17,764 nucleotides of DNA from Stephanodiscus triporus (Eukaryota > Bacillariophyta > Thalassiosirophyceae > Thalassiosirales > Thalassiosiraceae): NCBI GenBank assembly GCA_036939755.1, contig JALLAZ010000369.1, positions 1-17,764 of the forward strand, given 5' to 3'. The notes beneath the pieces were generated by a model. The model worked only from the letters and a program-made list of their open reading frames with translations. It was not told the DNA's origin and did no database searches. Both the position numbers and the translations under genes were made by a program. This document shows, piece after piece, positions 16,499-17,764 of this stretch (position 1 is the stretch's first letter; each line of letters opens with the position of its first letter).

Positions 16499-17764
16499 CT
16501 GGGCAGGCCGGAACCTAGCAGTGTCTGGCCCATCCCAAAACCTCCCAATTTGCAACCCATGCAAATACAAGAACAGCAGCAGATTCACCACAGGATCGCC
16601 CAACCTCCACCCCAGTTCAGAGACGCACCAGTCTCATTGGCAAAAGACACTCCAGTCTTACCAAAATGCCTCGACCCCCCAATGGTTTCTCCACAGCGAC
16701 GCTCAAAGAGCAATCTAACGATCGGATCGACGGTTTTAGGTGAGTATATGACTTGCAACCTTTTAGATTCCTTCCGGGAGAGAGCAGCCGAATCCGATGA
16801 TTCAAGGAAGAGAAAATTGGACGCACCTTTTGGCCCTCATGGAGACGATGATGACAGCCATATCAAGTGGGACAAAGACAATTTTTCCAACTGGGACAAC
16901 GACGGTGGCGCACGGAAGATATGGCCTGCGAACCTGATCCAGCTCCTGCAGGATATCATGGCACTCCCATGCCCAAACCCCTCAAAACCACTATTCGAGT
17001 TCGACCTTTCAGTCAAAGCTGCAGAAAAGAATTACATCTTGCTCATGCAAAAATTTGGAGGAGACTTGCACCGCGCACTCCACGCCCAAAAAGATTCGCC
17101 GCTCTCATGCGGCTCAGAATTCAAACCGGTATCAACCCTCAAGACAATATTCATCCTTCATCCCAATTGGCCAAGAATAAAGATCATCCTTTCCGAAGGC
17201 TCAACAAGGCTCCTTTCGCCTTTGGACAAAGCCGAACGGTTAAAGGACATTGACAACGCTCTGGATTTTGGCAACCTCAACAGAGCCATCAATCAGAACG
17301 AGCTTCTTCTCACGCTGGTGAACAACGACGTCGTCCGAGGTTTTGCCCTACCACTTCCTCTCGACAAGATCAAAACAGTTCCCGGTGTCATCATAGCTCC
17401 ATCGAACATCTAACTTCAAAAGACGATCAATGAACATGGCAAAGTCATACCAAACTATTGACTCACCCACAACCAAAGCTGGACATGGCAGTCCGGGACA
17501 TCTGTCAATGATTGCTTGGACACCTCCAAACTGATGCCTTGTCATTTCGGATTGGCCCTCAAGTGGATCATCAGTTGGGCGGTAGCAGCACAAAGGAAAT
17601 ACCCCGGCAAACAAATCCTTGCAACAAATCCTTGCAACAAATCCTTGCAACAAAGCTGGATATCAAAGCAGCTTTCCCCAGATGCTACCTAAATGCTGAC
17701 ACAGATGTGCAAACCTGCACCTAACTGCCAGAACTTTGTCTGGCTTCGATGATGCTAAGATTAT
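16499..17764 (+). pseudogene. Reverse transcriptase region, broken and truncated
   Basis: This continues in the frame of the last gag part after the TGA at 16496. A low-complexity linker (EQQQIHHR, then DDDDSHIKWD) leads to the RT N-terminal region: CGSEFKPVSTLKTIFILHPN, FGNLNRAINQNELLL, NDVVRGFALPLPLDKI and, after a TAA at 17411, QKTINEHGKVIPNY. A TGA at 17459 is followed by LTHNQSWTWQSGTSVND, a block typical of this diatom RT family. RT motif A appears as KLDIKAAFPRCYLNADTDVQ from 17653 in a shifted frame, with the first catalytic Asp in LDIKAAF. A further TAA lies at 17722. The later RT motifs, including the YxDD box, are beyond the window. An apparent donor, GGTGAGT near 16739, lies inside open coding sequence and is probably unused. 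Confidence 0.85.
17612..17650. repeat. Three perfect copies of a 13-bp motif inside the RT coding region
   Basis: CAAATCCTTGCAA is repeated exactly three times (17612-17624, 17625-17637, 17638-17650), followed by a partial CAAA. The two extra copies add 26 bp, which shifts the frame by two. That is exactly the difference between the upstream RT frame (17414 on) and the frame carrying motif A (17653 on). Confidence 0.95.

Larger units (their letters stand above)
14473..17764 (+). mobile_element. Decayed gag-RT retroelement, truncated by the window edge
   Basis: A gag-like ORF with a terminal cysteine/histidine finger is followed by an RT region on the same strand, the usual order in a retroelement. 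At least five in-frame stops (15112, 16496, 17411, 17459, 17722), a frameshift near 15900 and a 26-bp excess at 17612-17650 show that it is dead. No integrase, RNase H, tyrosine recombinase or LTR is visible before the end, so the order (LTR, DIRS-like or other) is open. The RT lineage is one I recognise from diatoms. The real 5' end is upstream of 14473. Confidence 0.85.

Noticed and set aside
16735..16760. Splice donor GGTGAGT inside the RT region
   Set aside because: The frame is open through it and encodes continuous RT-family sequence. No intron is needed.

Overview
The window reads as nuclear DNA of a diatom, probably a centric one. Three observations support this. Two predicted proteins start with a signal peptide followed by an ASAF-type cleavage motif (ASAF-HAP in MsrA, GRAF-SSS in the CIA30 protein), the plastid-import signature of diatoms and other algae with red-derived secondary plastids. 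Genes are compact, with GT-AG introns of about 73-107 nt. The reverse transcriptase on the right belongs to a lineage I recognise from diatom genomes. Species cannot be named from the sequence.

Positions 1-11128 hold five host genes. From left to right these are a CIA30-domain protein (minus strand, interrupted by a 51-base C run and a diverged duplicate), a plastid-type methionine sulfoxide reductase A (plus), a small secreted cysteine-rich Apple/PAN-like protein (minus, 4 exons), an SPFH/band 7 protein (plus, 3 exons) and an M16C presequence protease, PreP (minus, 2 exons). CIA30/MsrA and Apple-like/SPFH are divergent pairs with short shared upstream regions. SPFH and PreP converge on about 390 bp. 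CIA30, MsrA and PreP all suggest organelle protein maintenance (assembly, oxidative repair, degradation of targeting peptides), but nothing shows that they are co-regulated.

Positions 11640-17764 are repeat-derived. They contain an unrecognised coding fragment, a decayed GIY-YIG-like 3' module of a retroelement, a non-coding stretch with a perfect 32-bp inverted repeat enclosing CCCTAA-bearing repeats and a strong hairpin, and then a decayed gag-RT retroelement cut off by the right edge. Its RT is broken by in-frame stops and by a 13-bp motif present three times, whose two extra copies account exactly for the frame change at RT motif A.

I found no rRNA, tRNA, CRISPR array or bacterial feature. 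The most useful leads are the likely assembly or haplotype junction in CIA30, the 3n stop-free intron of the SPFH gene, the nested inverted-repeat element, the RT microduplication, and the excess of stops that can be explained by C-to-T changes.
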